From contig JAFQKM010000106.1 in NCBI GenBank assembly GCA_017396925.1, forward strand, positions 1 through 7,513: a DNA stretch of 7,513 nucleotides. The letters are read 5' to 3'. Under the pieces are notes generated by a model that ran no database searches, was not told the DNA's origin, and saw nothing but the letters and a program-made list of their open reading frames with translations. The stretch comes from Clostridia bacterium. GTDB lineage: Bacteria; Bacillota; Clostridia; Oscillospirales; Butyricicoccaceae. The first letter of the stretch is position 1, and each line of letters begins with the position of its first letter. Shown in pieces: positions 6,401 through 7,513 of the stretch. A program made the translations under genes and the position numbers.

Positions 6401-6654
6401 ACAACGGCATCCGCACCAAGGCCAGAAAGAAGATCTCCGACGGCGACACCGATATCCTCGATGCACTGAAGCAGGGCCATATCACCTATGTCATCAACAC
6501 CCAGTCCCATAACGGCGATCCCCACGACGGTATTCAGATCCGCCGTGCCGCTGTCGAGAACAATGTCACCATGTTCACATCGCTCGACACCGTCACCGTT
6601 CTGCTGGACGTTCTGGAAGAGATCACCGTCGGTGTCTCGACCATCGATATGTAA
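3481..6654 (+). CDS. carB: Carbamoyl phosphate synthase large subunit
   Basis: Makes carbamoyl phosphate from bicarbonate, ammonia and two ATP. The 1057 residues show the standard duplicated layout. The first half (1-400) is the carboxyphosphate ATP-grasp unit, with GSGPIVIGQAAEFDYSG, Arg129, RPAFTLGGTGGG (169-180), His243 in VHTGDS, Gln284, and Glu298/Asn300 in IEVNPRVSRSS. A linker or oligomerisation domain follows (about 400-545). The carbamate-phosphorylating half (546-930) has GAGPIRIGQGVEFDFS, RPSYVLGGRAM (704-714), VHSGDS, and Glu830/Asn832 in IEVNPRSSRT. The C-terminal MGS-like allosteric domain (about 931-1050) contains ATEGTA and FTSLDT and resembles the UMP-inhibited B. subtilis enzyme. 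Both active sites look intact, in contrast to CarA. The ATG at 3481 is preferred to GTG 3472 because AGAGG (3468-3472) lies 8 bases before it. The start lies inside the end of carA, so translation is probably coupled. Confidence 0.97.
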   Translation: MPKREDLKKILVIGSGPIVIGQAAEFDYSGTQACLALKEQGYEVILVNSNPATIMTDTNIADKVYMEPLTLEYIAKIIRMERPDALLPTLGGQTGLNMAMQLAKKGILRECSCELLGTSFDSIEQAEDRELFRDLCEAIGEPVIKSVIAHSVEEIRKAAEEIGYPIVLRPAFTLGGTGGGFADNEEELLELAENALRLSPVSQVLVEKSVKGYKEIEFEVMRDKNGTAIAICSMENIDPVGVHTGDSMVVAPAQTLTKKEYGMLHDAALRLITALKIEGGCNVQFALDPYSFNYYVIEVNPRVSRSSALASKASGYPIARVSALVALGFHLDEIQLATTPASFEPSIDYVVCKVARFPFDKFSSATKTLSTQMKATGEVMAVGRTMEESLLKAIRGLEQGVNHLYMAKFDDMSEADLMYNIKNATDERIYAIAELLRRGVDPIIICEATKIDFFFIDKMRNIVAFEKVIAENKGCTCVLRDAKKMGISDKYIGGIWGMSEKEIFELRKQSGIMPVYKMIDTCGAEFDAYVPYFYSTYEEENESVVTDRKKVIVLGAGPIRIGQGVEFDFSTVHAIWAIKEAGYEAIIINNNPETVSTDYTISDKLYFEPLTIEDVMNIIDMEKPYGVIVTLGGQTAINLAARLESMNVPIIGTSVAAIERAENRDSFEKLMVELGIPQPVGQAVTNVEDGVKVAEKIGYPVLVRPSYVLGGRAMQIVNRETELRMYFKEAIVASEETPVLVDKYISGKELEIDGVCDGTDVYIPGIMEHVERTGVHSGDSISVYPTFSVSQKVKDTIIDYSIRLGVGIGIEGPFNIQFIVDKEENVYVIEVNPRSSRTVPFISKVTGVKMANIATKVALGQSLKDQGLGTGVAPEKKRWYVKAPVFSFSKIHGIDAYLSPEMKSTGEAIGYDNTLTRALYKALKASGNRVENYGTVFATIADEDKEAALPLIRRFYNLGFNIEATEGTAAFLKDNGIRTKARKKISDGDTDILDALKQGHITYVINTQSHNGDPHDGIQIRRAAVENNVTMFTSLDTVTVLLDVLEEITVGVSTIDM

Positions 6655-6691
6655 TTCACAGCCTGTATCTTTTATCTTATAGGTGAACGAC
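6655..6691 (+). other. carB-pyrK spacer with the pyrK ribosome binding site
   Basis: This 37-base AT-rich gap is the longest between genes in the operon. It contains a T-rich stretch with a short repeat (TATCTTTTATCTTAT, 6666-6680), then AGGTGA (6681-6686) five bases before ATG 6692. I see no stem-loop terminator and no convincing promoter, so transcription probably reads through. A GTG at 6683 is inside the ribosome binding site and is unlikely to be the start. Confidence 0.6.
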
Positions 6692-7426
6692 ATGAACAAA
6701 GGTTACTACGAGATCCTTTCCAATGTAAAGATCGCGCCGGATACCTACGAGATGGTGCTCAGGGGAGATACTTCTTCCCTGAGCAATCCCGGCCAGTTTA
6801 TCAATATCGCTCTGGAGGGCCTGTACCTCCGCCGCCCCATCAGTGTCTGCCACTATGAGGAAGGTCAGCTGACCATCATCTACAAGACGGTCGGCAAGGG
6901 CACAAAGCAGATGGCCGCTATGACCGCCGGCCAGCAGCTGGACGTCCTCTGCGGTCTGGGCAACGGCTTTGATACCTCCAAGGCCAAGGGCAAGAAGGCT
7001 GCCGTCATCGGCGGCGGCGTCGGCGTCCCTCCCATGTATGATACCGCACGCCGTCTGATCGCCGAGGGCGTAGAGGTCACCGCCATCCTGGGCTTTGCCA
7101 CAAAGGATGCCGCCTTCTACATCGACAAGTTCGAGGCACTGGGCGCCAAGGTCATGGTCACCACCGACGACGGCACCATGGGCATCCACGGCTTTGTCAC
7201 CGATGCCCTCAAGCAGACCGACTGCGATTATTTCTTCGCCTGCGGCCCCCAGCCTATGCTGAGAAGCCTGCATCGCACCGGCATTTCGGGTCAGCTGTCC
7301 TTTGAAGAGCGCATGGGCTGCGGCTTCGGCGCCTGCATGGGCTGCACCTGCCATACACTGGTCGGTACCAAGCGTATCTGCCAGGACGGCCCCGTATTCC
7401 CCACCGAGGAGGTGTCTTTCGAGTAA
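6692..7426 (+). CDS. pyrK: Dihydroorotate dehydrogenase (NAD+) electron transfer subunit
   Basis: Iron-sulfur flavoprotein partner of class 1B dihydroorotate dehydrogenase. It carries electrons from the FMN of PyrD through a [2Fe-2S] cluster and FAD to NAD+. The 244-residue product has the ferredoxin reductase-like order. The FAD-binding barrel has LRRPIS (46-51) and YKTVGKGT (65-71 region). The NAD-binding domain has the glycine-rich GGGVGVPP (107-114) and ACGPQPML (183-190). The C-terminal cluster motif has Cys210, Cys215, Cys218 and Cys230, in the CGFGACMGC and ICQDGP contexts. Cys220 is an extra cysteine next to the cluster. Length and motifs are normal for the family. The start at 6692 is set by AGGTGA five bases upstream. 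Its stop shares a base with the pyrD start, which fits formation of a PyrK-PyrD complex. Confidence 0.96.
   Translation: MNKGYYEILSNVKIAPDTYEMVLRGDTSSLSNPGQFINIALEGLYLRRPISVCHYEEGQLTIIYKTVGKGTKQMAAMTAGQQLDVLCGLGNGFDTSKAKGKKAAVIGGGVGVPPMYDTARRLIAEGVEVTAILGFATKDAAFYIDKFEALGAKVMVTTDDGTMGIHGFVTDALKQTDCDYFFACGPQPMLRSLHRTGISGQLSFEERMGCGFGACMGCTCHTLVGTKRICQDGPVFPTEEVSFE
7407..7412 (+). promoter_or_regulatory. Ribosome binding site of pyrD
   Basis: A perfect AGGAGG, continuing as GT, lies within the last codons of pyrK and 13 bases before the pyrD ATG. The spacing is long, so termination-reinitiation at the TAATG junction probably helps pyrD translation. Confidence 0.6.
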
Positions 7427-7513
7427 TGAACAGACTGGAAACCACACTGAGCGGCATTACCCTCAAGAACCCCGTCATCCCCGCCAGCGGCACCTTCGGT
7501 TTTGGCCAGGAGA
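7426..7513 (+). CDS. pyrD: Dihydroorotate dehydrogenase class 1B catalytic subunit (5' part, cut by window end)
   Basis: The frame opens at the TAATG junction with pyrK and reads MNRLETTLSGITLKNP followed by VIPASGTFGFGQE, 29 residues before the window ends. This matches the N-terminus of class 1B PyrD, where the short strands and the PASG-FGFG segment begin the FMN barrel. The enzyme oxidises dihydroorotate to orotate and passes electrons to the PyrK subunit encoded just upstream. Truncation is an effect of the window, not of the gene. The active-site cysteine of class 1B enzymes lies beyond the window and cannot be checked. Confidence 0.93.
   Translation, partial: MNRLETTLSGITLKNPVIPASGTFGFGQE

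Noticed and set aside
3457..6699. An open reading frame of 1080 codons on the minus strand across carB.
   Set aside because: It is codon-aligned with carB and stays open only because carB lacks TTA, CTA and TCA codons. Its translation is a low-complexity Gly/Asp/Leu/Val-rich string with no recognisable motif.

Overview
The window holds a de novo pyrimidine (UMP) biosynthesis operon read entirely on the + strand: pyrB, pyrC, carA, carB, pyrK and the first 29 codons of pyrD, which is cut by the window end. This order matches the core of the Bacillus-type pyr operon. The class 1B dihydroorotate dehydrogenase pair (PyrK plus PyrD) and the Bacillus-like PyrB and PyrC sequences point to an anaerobic or facultative Firmicute (Bacillota). 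Coding regions are GC-rich with a strong bias for C/G-ending codons, while the promoter region is AT-rich. A moderately high-GC gut-type clostridium or erysipelotrichial relative would fit, but rank below phylum is a guess.

Layout: bases 1-30 look like the last codons of an unrelated upstream gene. Bases 31-232 are the control region. It contains an imperfect direct repeat, a perfect 9-bp AT-rich dyad (79-101), a very good extended -10 promoter (106-135), a predicted start point whose transcript would begin AAUUUUGGG, a perfect GC-rich stem-loop (153-184) and the pyrB ribosome binding site. From 242 to the end the genes are packed tightly: pyrB/pyrC and pyrK/pyrD share a base in TAATG junctions, carA and carB overlap by 8 bases, and the largest gap (37 bases) lies between carB and pyrK. 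No terminator is visible, so one polycistronic mRNA is expected.

Pathway: CarA-CarB make carbamoyl phosphate, PyrB joins it to aspartate, PyrC closes the ring to dihydroorotate, and PyrK-PyrD oxidise it to orotate with electrons passed to NAD+. No pyrR, pyrI, pyrE or pyrF is in the window.

The most unusual point is CarA. Its class I glutaminase site has lost the nucleophilic Cys (now Asp250 in GIDLGHQ) and the catalytic Glu (now Gly337 in FHPGS). The glutamine-binding QNHGF-type loop reads QNHDH. The rest of CarA and both ATP-grasp halves of CarB look intact. The sequence therefore predicts a carbamoyl phosphate synthase that cannot hydrolyse glutamine and uses free ammonia, similar in logic to vertebrate CPS1 but in a bacterial two-subunit enzyme inside a pyrimidine operon. 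The second notable point is the AAUUUU start of the predicted transcript, which resembles the UTP-sensing start of E. coli pyrBI.
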